A stretch of 64,000 nucleotides of DNA, taken from an uncultured Caulobacterales bacterium. GTDB lineage: Bacteria; Pseudomonadota; Alphaproteobacteria; Caulobacterales; Maricaulaceae. A program made the translations under genes and the position numbers. This document shows, piece by piece, positions 45,252 to 54,381 of the stretch. How positions within the stretch are numbered: the stretch's first letter is position 1; each line of letters begins with the position of its first letter. The notes beneath the pieces are model-generated. The model was not told where the DNA came from, searched no databases, and worked only from the letters and a program-made list of their open reading frames with translations. The stretch covers positions 84,710 to 148,709 of the forward strand of contig CALKXY010000004.1 in the NCBI GenBank assembly GCA_938003545.1. Direction: 5' to 3'.

Positions 45252-45671
45252 ATGCGGTTATTTTCTCTCATTCTTTATGCGGTTATGCTCGGGGCTTGCG
45301 CCACGACCTCGCCGGTTTCTGATACTGCAGGTTTTGGAGAGGCTGGTTTGGAGACGAAATCCTCCGCAGTGGGTGGTTGCGGATTATATGGATGGACAAC
45401 TGATGCTGCGCGGGATTTCGTATTTTACGCGGATCACGAAACGGCGCGATATGATTCTGTAACGGGACCTGTTGATCTGACGGCAGAACGTGATTTCCCA
45501 TCCACTTTATATTCTGACCCCTCAGGTAGGCGTGTCGAATTACGGTTAGGCGCAGGCGAGACCATGGACGGTGGTATACGGTTTCCAACGGCCCGTATTG
45601 TGACGCAGACCGATGAAGGCTGGGAACGTTTGCGTCCTATTGCTGTTGTCCAGAATTGTGCCGTTAAATAA
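45252..45671 (+). CDS. hypothetical lipoprotein at the end of the gsp cluster
   Basis: The 139-residue protein has lipobox LGAC (Cys16). Its mature part includes CGLYGWTTDAARDFVFY and VELRLGAGETMDGGIRFPTA, and a single late Cys (VVQNCAVK). No family is recognised. Because it follows gspN by 9 bases, it may be cotranscribed and could be an envelope partner of the secretion system. The tail overlaps the prepilin peptidase gene on the other strand by 8 bases. Confidence 0.75.
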   Translation: MRLFSLILYAVMLGACATTSPVSDTAGFGEAGLETKSSAVGGCGLYGWTTDAARDFVFYADHETARYDSVTGPVDLTAERDFPSTLYSDPSGRRVELRLGAGETMDGGIRFPTARIVTQTDEGWERLRPIAVVQNCAVK

Positions 45672-46122
45672 ATTTCAACGCGATAAATGTGACCGCAATC
45701 CCAGCGGCTAAAAATGGCCCAAAGGGAATTTTAAGGTCTCGTCTTTCATCTGCGGGCTGCGTTAGAACATAGGCTAATGCGCTGGAGCTGGCGATGAGAA
45801 TGATGAAGGGTAAAGCCGTAGCGCCGCACCATGCACCTCCAAGAGCGAGTAATTTCGCATCCCCGCGCCCTAGGCCATCGCGTTTTCGAATAAGGCGATA
45901 GGCGCGCTCAATCGTCCAGAAAACTGCATATCCTAAGACTGCCCCCAGCAGGTAAGGGTAAAAATCAAGCGAGAGGATGAATTGATAGATGAGACCCAGC
46001 GCGATCAACGGCTTGGTCAGGCGATTAGGGAGGCGGAAACTACGCCAATCGATCACCGCTAGACACATCAACCCACCCAGAAGGACGATTGCACCAACCC
46101 ATTCAAATATAATCAAATTCAT
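45664..46122 (-). CDS. short A24-family prepilin peptidase (GspO/CpaA-like)
   Basis: This aspartyl membrane protease cuts type IV prepilin-like signal peptides. The 152-residue protein keeps only the peptidase core: Asp25 in VIDWRSFRLPN and Asp88 in GRGDAKLLALGG, the two catalytic positions, with about five helices. It lacks the N-terminal methyltransferase domain of full GspO/PilD. Lying tail to tail with the gsp genes, it is a good candidate for processing their pseudopilins, though a role with tad pili is also possible. Confidence 0.88.
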   Translation of the reverse strand: MNLIIFEWVGAIVLLGGLMCLAVIDWRSFRLPNRLTKPLIALGLIYQFILSLDFYPYLLGAVLGYAVFWTIERAYRLIRKRDGLGRGDAKLLALGGAWCGATALPFIILIASSSALAYVLTQPADERRDLKIPFGPFLAAGIAVTFIALKFI

Positions 46123-46225
46123 TAAAACCGCCTAACCTGTGTGGTTCACAAGGTAAAATGGATTGTCGAGCGACGTATCAGCGTTTAGGCGAGCCATACG
46201 CGAATCCGCCAAGGTAGGTAGACCG

Positions 46226-47575
46226 ATGAGCCAACCCGACTTACATCACGAAGACGACACGTCCATTCAAGATGCGCTCGCGATGAATGACGAAGTGTTG
46301 TTGTCCGAAACTTTGGCGCGTCTTCATCCTGCCGATGTCTCTGATGAGTTAGAACAGCTCTCTTCTGAAGAACGTGTTGATCTGATTGCGCGCGCACCGG
46401 AGGTGATTTCTGGCGATGTTTTGGCTGAACTGGAAGATGATGTCGTTGAAGACATTCTTCCGTTTCTGGACGCTGACCGCATTGCCGATGCGTTGTCCGA
46501 TATGGACAATGATGATGCGACGCAAATTTTGGAAGAAATGGGTGAGGCCCAGCGCGACGAAGTTCTGGATGCTGCCACACCAAAGGACCGTGCAGGTTAT
46601 GAGGAAAGCCTCGCCTTTGATGAGGAGACCATTGGTCGCCTCATGCAACGGCAATTCGTGGCGACGCCTGAATTTTGGAGCGTTGGAGACGCCATTAATC
46701 ATATGCGCGAAACGGGTGATGATTTGCCCGAGCTCTTTTTCAACGTCTATGTCGTTGATCTCGCCTTTAAGCCGATCGGCTATGTCCCCGTCAGTCATTT
46801 AATGCGCGCGCAGAGAGATGTCCGCATCTCTGACCTTATGCTCGATACAATTGTCACAATTGGTCAAGATACTGATCAAGAAGAAGCGGCCTATTTGTTC
46901 GAGAAATATAATCTGATTTCGGCGCCTGTGGTGAATGCGCAAGGCCGCTTGGTCGGGATGATGACCGTTGATGACATCATCGAAATTATCCAAGACGAAA
47001 ACAAAGAAGACATCCTCGCACTCGCGGGTGTTTCGGATGCGGGCCTGGCTGATACGGCGGTTGAAACCGTGCGGGCGCGTGCGCCGTGGCTATTCGTGAA
47101 TTTACTCACGGCGGTTCTGGCCAGCCTCGTCATTGCGCGGTTTGATTATGCGATCACAGAGATTGTTGCGCTGGCTGTTCTTATGCCAATTGTTGCGAGC
47201 ATGGGCGGAAACGCGGGGACGCAGGCTTTAACCGTGGCCGTTCGCGCGCTGTCCGAGCGAGAGTTGACAACGAAATCTGCATGGCGAGCCATTCGGCGAG
47301 AGAGTTTGGCTGCCTTGATTATCGGTGTGATTTTCGCCGTTGTACTCGCTTTGATCACCTATCTTTGGTTCGGGGATAAACAACTTGCGGGTGTCGCCTT
47401 TATTGCGATGATCGTGAATCATATCTTTGCGGGCCTTGCCGGCATTGCAGTGCCTTTGGGCTTGAAACGTGCAGGGGCTGATCCGGCGGTGAGTTCATCC
47501 GTATTTGTGACGACAGTTACAGATGTGGTCGGTTTCTTCTCCTTCCTCGGGACTGCAGTTCTTATTCTGCTCTAG
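46226..47575 (+). CDS. mgtE: magnesium transporter MgtE
   Basis: MgtE is a gated Mg2+ channel. ATG 46226 with an aggtagg site gives 449 residues, matching the family; the frame extends to 46163. The N-domain (LARLHPADVSDELEQLSSEE), CBS pair (VYVVDLAFKPIGYVPVSHLM, FEKYNLISAPVVNAQGRLVG) and five-helix membrane part with PIVASMGGNAGTQALTV and SSVFVTTVTDVVGFF are all present. The MGGNAGTQ and TTxTD motifs line the pore. It is a single gene. Confidence 0.95.
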   Translation: MSQPDLHHEDDTSIQDALAMNDEVLLSETLARLHPADVSDELEQLSSEERVDLIARAPEVISGDVLAELEDDVVEDILPFLDADRIADALSDMDNDDATQILEEMGEAQRDEVLDAATPKDRAGYEESLAFDEETIGRLMQRQFVATPEFWSVGDAINHMRETGDDLPELFFNVYVVDLAFKPIGYVPVSHLMRAQRDVRISDLMLDTIVTIGQDTDQEEAAYLFEKYNLISAPVVNAQGRLVGMMTVDDIIEIIQDENKEDILALAGVSDAGLADTAVETVRARAPWLFVNLLTAVLASLVIARFDYAITEIVALAVLMPIVASMGGNAGTQALTVAVRALSERELTTKSAWRAIRRESLAALIIGVIFAVVLALITYLWFGDKQLAGVAFIAMIVNHIFAGLAGIAVPLGLKRAGADPAVSSSVFVTTVTDVVGFFSFLGTAVLILL

Positions 47576-47617
47576 GGCGAGTTCGGCCTAAATTTTGCAA
47601 CGGTTCTTCCAAGTCAT

Positions 47618-47633
47618 TCGGGCCTTCGCCCGA
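47618..47633 (+). terminator. weak hairpin after mgtE
   Basis: A 6-bp perfect stem (tcgggc / gcccga) with a CTTC loop lies 43 bases past the mgtE stop. No clean T run follows, so termination is uncertain. Confidence 0.35.
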
Positions 47634-47655
47634 GTTGTATTGATTTGGGACGATT

Positions 47656-49119
47656 ATGAGCCAGAACCTCAACACTTCCGCACTCACGATTTCGAATACG
47701 GGACTCAAGCTCATCAAAGCGTTTGAGGGTTATCGTCCTGTTGATCGTGAGTTGATTACGGGGCAACGGATTGTTGGATATGGACATCGTCTGTATTCGG
47801 AAGATGCTGTCATCATGAATAAAGGCGAGGCGGAAGAAACCTTGCGCACGGACCTCGAACCGTTCGAAGACATGATTAATTCAGAGGTTCATGCTCCGAT
47901 CACGCAAAGCCAATTTGATGCGCTTTGCTCATTCGCTTTCAATATTGGTCCGAAATCTTTCTTGCAAAGCGATACTCTGCGCGCCTTGAATAATGGGCGA
48001 CCGTTGGATGCGGCCAATGGTTTGGACATTTGGCGTAAATCCGAGATTGCAGGAAAGACATATGTCGTTGATGCGTTGATGCGCCGCCGTACGGCAGAGA
48101 AGGCGTTGTTCCTGCGCACTGAACGGGACTTAACTGCGGGCCGTGAAGATATTCCGCCCGTGCGCGATACGACGATTGCCAGCTTGTCTACAGAAGATGC
48201 TTTGCCTGTCTTTTCTGCAGATGATGCCAATGGAATTGTTGCGACCGCGCCATATGACGCCGTTGAGGTGCCGACCCGTCGACGCGAGGATGGCCCCGCA
48301 GGCGCGTTACAATTGTCTGAGCTAGATATTGTCGACGCGGATGCAGAGGTGCCTTGGGACGACGCTGCAGTCTCTGTGAATGCGGATGATTTACCCTCTA
48401 ATGCGGATATTAGTCTCGAAATTGAGAATGATATTGTTCAGGCTTTTCCTGATCAATCGACAGAGCTGGATTTGAGTGAAGACTTACTGACGGATGTGCC
48501 TGCGGCGGAATTGAACGTTTCTGATGCACCCGTTCGCCCGTCTCCGATTGCGGCGGCTGCGACGGATATTGTCGCGCGTCTGGATGCCTTGATTGAAGAT
48601 GCAGATGCCCGATTTGAAGAACGCGATACGGATTGGCCTGAAAGCCTGATTACGTCTGAAGTGACAGACACGCCTGAAGATGACAAAATGCCATCAAATG
48701 TTGTGCCTTTGAGCCGAGGCGAGACCCGCCGTGCAGAAGACATACGCGAGACGCAGTCAGGCGGTGTTGAATTGCAAGACACACCAATGTCAAAACCTGC
48801 AAAGCCAGTGGTTGTGATTGATGAGCTGGCACAAGATGATGCATTTCGGGTGCGGACGGATTCCGCAGCGAAGTACATTCAATCGTCTACGCCAGTTTTA
48901 CCGACAGTGGTTGAACAAAAGGAGAGCGGGTTAGGGCTGTGGATTCCTGTTATTCTCGGCTTCCTCCTCGTAGGGCCCGCAGCAGCTATTATGCTCCGCG
49001 GTTCTGAGGCCTTATTAGGGTCATGGGGACCGATTATTGTCTTCACCGCTTTGGTTATCGGCGCGGGGTTAATTCTCGCGGGTGTTTACGCCGCATTAAG
49101 GATGAATCTACGCGACTAA
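47656..49119 (+). CDS. GH24 lysozyme-like domain on a C-terminal membrane anchor
   Basis: The 487-residue protein starts with a phage-type GH24 lysozyme fold (residues about 10-155): LKLIKAFEGYRPVDR with catalytic Glu24, RIVGYGHRLYSED, and SQFDALCSFAFNIG. No signal peptide precedes it. A long acidic, Ser/Asp/Glu-rich linker (about 160-425) leads to two helices at the C-terminus (LWIPVILGFLLVGPAAAIML; PIIVFTALVIGAGLILAGVY). Without N-terminal export signals the catalytic part may lie in the cytoplasm or be exported by the helix pair. A domesticated endolysin or envelope-associated muramidase is possible. Confidence 0.82.
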   Translation: MSQNLNTSALTISNTGLKLIKAFEGYRPVDRELITGQRIVGYGHRLYSEDAVIMNKGEAEETLRTDLEPFEDMINSEVHAPITQSQFDALCSFAFNIGPKSFLQSDTLRALNNGRPLDAANGLDIWRKSEIAGKTYVVDALMRRRTAEKALFLRTERDLTAGREDIPPVRDTTIASLSTEDALPVFSADDANGIVATAPYDAVEVPTRRREDGPAGALQLSELDIVDADAEVPWDDAAVSVNADDLPSNADISLEIENDIVQAFPDQSTELDLSEDLLTDVPAAELNVSDAPVRPSPIAAAATDIVARLDALIEDADARFEERDTDWPESLITSEVTDTPEDDKMPSNVVPLSRGETRRAEDIRETQSGGVELQDTPMSKPAKPVVVIDELAQDDAFRVRTDSAAKYIQSSTPVLPTVVEQKESGLGLWIPVILGFLLVGPAAAIMLRGSEALLGSWGPIIVFTALVIGAGLILAGVYAALRMNLRD

Positions 49120-49164
49120 GGTTCGTCAAGATTCTCGCAATAAGTTGTCTCTATGGAGCACGCT

Positions 49165-50166
49165 ATGTTAACCGAAAACGCTACGCAGTATCACGAAGAT
49201 CAGTCCGATGTGGAAGGATTCGATCCGCTCGCCTCAATGCTACCTGATTGGACAGAGGCCAAAACGGCTGCGTTTCAAAAAGAGATTATGTCTTTTCGCC
49301 ATAACCTCGCTGAAACGGGCTTGTTTACAGATGAGGCGTTGATCGATTTGTTGGAACGTCATCCGTCCGAAAAATTGGATGTTTGCACGATGGGCGCATC
49401 CGATCATCCGCTTTACCCGAATAAATTCCGTACGGGCGACTTCCGAGGTGTGCCTGCGCGTGTTTTGTTGGAGGCCGCGAAAGCCGGCCGCGTTTGGATT
49501 AATGTGCGCGAAGCCATGAACGTGCATGCGGATTACAAAAAAACTCTGGATGCCATGTATGGCCGCTTGTCAGAAAAGACTGGAAATCGAGCTTTTAATC
49601 CAAAAGGTGGGATTTTGATTTCCTCGCCCGTCGCCCGCGTTCCCTACCATTTTGATAAAACACAGACGATACTTTGGCATGTTCGCGGTCAAAAACGGAT
49701 CTATCTCTATCCACTCACACAGAAATTTATTTCTGATGAGGCGTATGAAAATACGATTACAAATTATCTAAATGATGATCTTCCCTATGAAACGTCATTT
49801 GATGCAGACGCGGAAATTATTGATATTCCAGAGGGCACAGCTTTGACATGGCCTCTAAATTCGCCTCATCGTGTTAATAATCAAACTTTCTGTGTCTCCG
49901 TGACAACGGAATATTCCACGCGTGAAACGGGTATGAAAAATGCGGCGATGTTGACAAATGCGACGCTGCGACATCGTCTTGGTATGAACCCATCATATGC
50001 CAATGATGGAGACATGGCGCGTAAGTTGAAATCTGTTGTCGGGCGTGTGCTGCGCAAGACACCACTCGTGCCAGATATGACAACGACGGATATGGTAACG
50101 TTTCGAATTGACGAGACGGCAGAGAGTTTTGTGGTCGATACAGAACCTTATCCGCGCACCTTCTAG
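49165..50166 (+). CDS. JmjC/cupin-like 2-oxoglutarate oxygenase-type protein
   Basis: The 333-residue protein has a double-stranded beta-helix pattern. ARVPYHFDKTQTILWHVRGQ supplies the His-x-Asp iron ligands, RIYLYP the family strand, and WPLNSPHRVNNQ the distal His. These suggest an Fe(II)/2-oxoglutarate hydroxylase or a cupin-like relative. ATG 49165 is preferred to 49153 for its ggag site at 49155-49158. The substrate is unknown. The gene follows the GH24 gene by 45 bases and precedes a DUF1489 gene. Confidence 0.72.
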   Translation: MLTENATQYHEDQSDVEGFDPLASMLPDWTEAKTAAFQKEIMSFRHNLAETGLFTDEALIDLLERHPSEKLDVCTMGASDHPLYPNKFRTGDFRGVPARVLLEAAKAGRVWINVREAMNVHADYKKTLDAMYGRLSEKTGNRAFNPKGGILISSPVARVPYHFDKTQTILWHVRGQKRIYLYPLTQKFISDEAYENTITNYLNDDLPYETSFDADAEIIDIPEGTALTWPLNSPHRVNNQTFCVSVTTEYSTRETGMKNAAMLTNATLRHRLGMNPSYANDGDMARKLKSVVGRVLRKTPLVPDMTTTDMVTFRIDETAESFVVDTEPYPRTF

Positions 50167-50199
50167 TAATCGATCTATCTGCGTTCTACATGGACGCAG

Positions 50200-50631
50200 A
50201 TGACAATACATTTACAGAAACTTTCCGTCGGCACAGAGTCGATCCAAACGCTCTCTGCGTGGCAAGATCATGTGGTTGAACGGCGTAAGGCCCAAGGGCT
50301 GTCTCCTCATCATATCCATGTGACTAGGATGTTCCCTAAACAACGCGAGGCACTGCTAGACGGGGGTTCGATTTATTGGGTGATCAAAGGCAGTATTATT
50401 TGTCGCAACCGGATTGTTGATTTGGAAGAAACGACAAAGCACGGGAAACGGGCGTGCGGTATCATCATGGACCCCAACTTAATTCCTGTCATACCTGTCC
50501 CACGGCGTGCGTTCCAAGGGTGGCGATATTTGCAAGCTGGAGATGAGCCTGCTGACCTGACCGGGGCAGAGAGCGGCGCGGACCTACCAGCAGCTATACG
50601 GGCGAAGCTCATTGAATTGGGCGCCTGGTAA
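50200..50631 (+). CDS. DUF1489 family protein
   Basis: The 143-residue protein has the conserved DUF1489 pattern: HIHVTRMFPKQREALLDGGS, IYWVIKGSIICRNRIVDLE, CGIIMDPNLIPVIPVPRRAFQGWRYL in parts, and the ending DLPAAIRAKLIELGAW. It is widespread in alphaproteobacteria and has no assigned function. It is separated by a terminator from the convergent TonB receptor gene. Confidence 0.9.
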   Translation: MTIHLQKLSVGTESIQTLSAWQDHVVERRKAQGLSPHHIHVTRMFPKQREALLDGGSIYWVIKGSIICRNRIVDLEETTKHGKRACGIIMDPNLIPVIPVPRRAFQGWRYLQAGDEPADLTGAESGADLPAAIRAKLIELGAW

Positions 50632-50665
50632 ACTTAAATTTTAAGATAATAATGAGGCATAAAAA

Positions 50666-50690
50666 AAGCCCCGAACAGTGTTCGGGGCTT
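50666..50690. terminator. bidirectional Rho-independent terminator
   Basis: A perfect 11-bp stem (aagccccgaac / gttcggggctt) with a 3-base loop is flanked by seven A on one side and T-rich sequence on the other. It lies between the convergent DUF1489 and TonB receptor genes. Confidence 0.92.
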
Positions 50691-50712
50691 TCGTATTATA
50701 TGTTGATCAACT

Positions 50713-53502
50713 TTAGAAGTTGATGCGGACTTTACCGTAGTACTGACCACCGTTGAAACCCGTTGGTGCGGATTCTGGGTACAGTTGACCCGAACCACCT
50801 GCAAATGGGTTTTCGTCTGGGAAGTTATCAAAGAGGTTGCTTGCGCCAATTGCGAATTCAACGCCTTCGATGACTTCAGCAGACACTTCAGCATCGATAA
50901 GGATTTCGGAACTGATGTCATTGACGCCGTTTCCTGTATCATCCCAACCACCGAAATAGTTTGCTCGTACGAGCCCACGGAAGATACCTTGACTATGTGT
51001 CCATGTCGCGCTGCCTTTTACATTAGGCAGTAGATCTTCGAGAGCCTGAACGCGATTGTCTGAAATCGGGTTGATGTCACCACGATTTTGAACTTTCGTA
51101 TCCGTGTAGTTTGCAGCCAAAATGATGTTGGAATCACCACCACCAAGACCGAAAGGATAGCGTGCAACAACGTCGACACCGCGCGTACGCGTATCAAAGC
51201 TGTTAGAGAAGAAACGGAACTGAGCCAAATCATCCAAGCTTAAGAAGTCTTGACGATTAATTGTGCCCGCAGCGTTCAGTGTATCCAGAGCTTCACTGAC
51301 AGAATCGAAACCAGCAACGGCAACGTCTGTGTCAATGTCTGCTCCGCCTGCGAAGCGTAGAGCTTGCAAGAAGTCAACATTTGCACCCAAAGCGATACGG
51401 TTGTCCACGTCGATTTGGAACGCATCCAATGTGACGCTCAAAGCACCATAGTTGAAGGCAACACCAGCAGAGAAGTTTGTCGCATCTTCAGGACCCAATT
51501 CAGGGGTCGCGCCGCCATTTTGTGAGGCGATGAAGTTTGCGGCTAATTGGCCTGCGGCTGTGTTCAAAGGCAACGTACCTTGGTCAACCAAGACGCCATT
51601 GACGTTTTGTGTTGTCACGTTGGTGATGTTGGCTTGACCCGCTGTCGGTGCATGGAAACCCGTTGAATGTGTTGCCCGAAGGGAAACATTGTCATTGAGC
51701 TTGTAAAGACCCGCGATCTTATAGTCGAGTGTATCGCCGAATTCAGAGAAATCTTCGTAACGTACCGCACCTTGTAGGGTGAGTTGATCTGTAACGTCAG
51801 CTTCTAGGTCGAGATATGTACCGTAAGAATCTTGCGTGTTTGAAGATGAATTCGGGAATCCACCAAAACCGTTTGAACTGGACGAGAAGCCTTGGCTGGC
51901 AAGAGGGCCAAGCTCGAAGCTGGCTGCATCGCCGGCAATGAGGTCGAACTGCTCTTTACGATATTCTGCACCAAAGGCGACAGACAAATCAGAGGCTATG
52001 CCAACGTCAAGTAGGTAACCGAAATCAGCATTTAATGTTGTTTCGATTTGCTCTTGTCCACCTGGTACGAAATCACGCGGTGTGTTTGGACCGAGGGACG
52101 CGTTGACAGTGTTTTGGATGAAGAAATCAACACGGGACGCACCATGTGTCGCCGATAGGTCATAGCTAAGGCCATTACCGAAATCTAGGAGGCCACGGAG
52201 ACCGGCTGTGATACCGAAGTCACGAAGATTGCCACCAAAGCGAGGAACAAAACCACCTGGAATTGTTTCAGTAAAGGCAAAGCAGTTACCGCTTGCGCTT
52301 ACGTCAGCAAAGACAGCTTCGTCTTGGATAAGGCCATCTGTGCCAGACAATGGAATGCCGTCAACACAGCTTGTGCCGCCATCAAGATCGCCAACGAGAA
52401 CAGAATTGAATACATCTGCTGCTCCAAGTGTCGAGCTATTCGCATTTTCGAAAATATCATCAGATGTATCGTCTTCAGTGTCAGCACCCGCGATTTGCGT
52501 AACCGCTAGGCCAGCGCCATCAACACGTGGTCCACGATAAACGCCGCCACGGTTTGTTGGGTTACGGTAGAAGAAACCGCCTGTTGTTTCGCGTTCTGCA
52601 TATGTTGCAACCGCATAGGCTTCAGCCGCATCGTTAAATTCGAGAGCTGTGTTCAACAGAAGTTTCAGATCGCCTTCGACATCAGGTTGACCCCAATATT
52701 GTGCGAATTCACCGTCATAGCTGTTGATTGTGAGATTGTCAGCTGCGGCTGTGTTACCAGCAGCAATCAACGCAGCAACATCGTCACGCTGTGCCGCGCG
52801 AACTGTGCCGTCTGTTTCGCCATATTCAGCCGTGAGGTTGATGAAACCTTGGTCGCCGAGCGGCAAGCCGATGTTTGCACCAAGACGATAATTGTCGCCG
52901 TCGCCAGCATATGTTGAACCATATTTAGCTTCGATTGTTCCGCCAGTGCTGTCGTCTTTAAGAACGAAGTTGATAACGCCAGCAATCGCATCTGAACCAT
53001 ACTGTGAGGATGCGCCGTCACGTAGGACTTCGACTTGCTTTAGAGCCATGGATGGGATGGAGGAGACGTCAACGCCTTGTGATCCATCCGCGATACCACC
53101 GCCGAGGAAAGAGATAACCGCGCCGCGATGACGACGTTTGCCGTTAACAAGGACGAGTGTGTTATCTGGTGACAAACCGCGAAGGTTAGCTGGGCGAACG
53201 ATAGACGCCGCATCAGAAATTGGCTGTGTGTTCACGTTATATGATGGAACTGCTGTACGAAGAAGGTCTTGGACATCGTCCGCAGCGTTCGTTGTGAATT
53301 CAACATTTGTGATAACATCGACAGGTGCAGGCGTATCAGCAGCAGAGCGAAGCGCGCGGCGTGTACCTGTTGTGATGACAATATCTTCTCTGGCATCGAC
53401 AGTTGTATCGTCAACTTGAGATTGGGCGTGAGCCGGCAGGGCTACCAGCATGAGCGAGGAGGCGGAAAGTGCCAACCACGTTTTTAATGCGGACTTTTGC
53501 AT
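50713..53502 (-). CDS. TonB-dependent outer membrane receptor
   Basis: This 929-residue active importer has a signal peptide cut near AHA|QS. A plug domain follows (IVITTGTRRALRSAADTPAP, ANLRGLSPDNTLVLVNGKRR, QVEVLRDGASSQYGSDAIAG). The beta-barrel ends in GKVRINF with the terminal Phe needed for assembly. LLDFGNGLSYDLSATHGAS and similar strands alternate as expected. The protein is long, with Asn/Asp/Thr-rich loops. Substrate class cannot be fixed; no ferric or vitamin partner genes are adjacent. Confidence 0.93.
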   Translation of the reverse strand: MQKSALKTWLALSASSLMLVALPAHAQSQVDDTTVDAREDIVITTGTRRALRSAADTPAPVDVITNVEFTTNAADDVQDLLRTAVPSYNVNTQPISDAASIVRPANLRGLSPDNTLVLVNGKRRHRGAVISFLGGGIADGSQGVDVSSIPSMALKQVEVLRDGASSQYGSDAIAGVINFVLKDDSTGGTIEAKYGSTYAGDGDNYRLGANIGLPLGDQGFINLTAEYGETDGTVRAAQRDDVAALIAAGNTAAADNLTINSYDGEFAQYWGQPDVEGDLKLLLNTALEFNDAAEAYAVATYAERETTGGFFYRNPTNRGGVYRGPRVDGAGLAVTQIAGADTEDDTSDDIFENANSSTLGAADVFNSVLVGDLDGGTSCVDGIPLSGTDGLIQDEAVFADVSASGNCFAFTETIPGGFVPRFGGNLRDFGITAGLRGLLDFGNGLSYDLSATHGASRVDFFIQNTVNASLGPNTPRDFVPGGQEQIETTLNADFGYLLDVGIASDLSVAFGAEYRKEQFDLIAGDAASFELGPLASQGFSSSSNGFGGFPNSSSNTQDSYGTYLDLEADVTDQLTLQGAVRYEDFSEFGDTLDYKIAGLYKLNDNVSLRATHSTGFHAPTAGQANITNVTTQNVNGVLVDQGTLPLNTAAGQLAANFIASQNGGATPELGPEDATNFSAGVAFNYGALSVTLDAFQIDVDNRIALGANVDFLQALRFAGGADIDTDVAVAGFDSVSEALDTLNAAGTINRQDFLSLDDLAQFRFFSNSFDTRTRGVDVVARYPFGLGGGDSNIILAANYTDTKVQNRGDINPISDNRVQALEDLLPNVKGSATWTHSQGIFRGLVRANYFGGWDDTGNGVNDISSEILIDAEVSAEVIEGVEFAIGASNLFDNFPDENPFAGGSGQLYPESAPTGFNGGQYYGKVRINF

Positions 53503-53728
53503 AAGTTTATCCTATTTTTCTTTATGTGTTCCTGAAGCTTTGCCTGTCAGTATGGTTCCAACATTAAAATCAAAGCGACAAGATCGACTAACCTTTGAGC
53601 GTGGTTGCGCAACAGTATTTTGCGCGAAACCGTAGGTTTGTTTGCGGTAGTGACTTAATTGACACATTAGAAAAGAGTGTTAAGGCAAATTTTACCTCAT
53701 ATGAACTTACAACGAGGGGAAAGATACG

Positions 53729-54277
53729 TTGCCTGCTGATACACAGAAAAATATAGTTCGAATTAGAACATCTGTCCTCGAGGATGTGCCTGTTATTCAG
53801 GCGTTGATGCAGCGATCCATCTCTGAATTACAAGCTGGCTTTCTCTCTCCTGAACAAGTTGCCGCGTCGCGAAGAAGCATGGGTTTGGACACGCAATTGA
53901 TACAAGATAAAACCTATTTTTCCGTATTGGATGGTGAAACCATAGTCGGATGCGGCGGCTGGTCTTTTCGAGCGACGCTTTATGGCGGCAATCATAGTGA
54001 GGGGCGAAATATAACGCGCTTGAACCCTAAAACAGACCGTGCCCGTATACGTGCTATGTATACGCACCCGGATCACACGCGCCGCGGGATCGGAAAGATG
54101 ATTTTAGATCGGGCTGAGGCTGAAGCAGGCAAAGCGGGGTTCAAAACTTTGGAAATGGCAGCAACTTTGGCGGGCGAACCCTTTTACACCAAATGCGGTT
54201 ACGTGGTTGAAAGCCGGTGGGAAGATCGCAATGGATCCGTTGCTGTACCCTTGTTGACGATGGTGAAATCCCTGTAA
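53729..54277 (+). CDS. GNAT family N-acetyltransferase
   Basis: This 182-residue acetyl-CoA-dependent transferase begins at TTG 53729 after an aggggaaag site. Core motifs are RIRAMYTHPDHTRRGIGKMI (motif A, with R-x-x-G-x-G/A-like acetyl-CoA binding) and AEAGKAGFKTLEMAATLAGEPFYTKCGYVV (motif B in part). The N-terminal IRTSVLEDVPVIQALMQRSI is typical. The substrate is unknown. No partner gene is in the same unit. Confidence 0.88.
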   Translation: MPADTQKNIVRIRTSVLEDVPVIQALMQRSISELQAGFLSPEQVAASRRSMGLDTQLIQDKTYFSVLDGETIVGCGGWSFRATLYGGNHSEGRNITRLNPKTDRARIRAMYTHPDHTRRGIGKMILDRAEAEAGKAGFKTLEMAATLAGEPFYTKCGYVVESRWEDRNGSVAVPLLTMVKSL

Positions 54278-54381
54278 TTACGGATTTTACACCACATAAA
54301 ATCTACCGCAAGGTCAGCTAACTTCAGACATTATTAAGCGTATATGTTCACAACATGCTTGGGGATAGATTTGAGGGTGGC

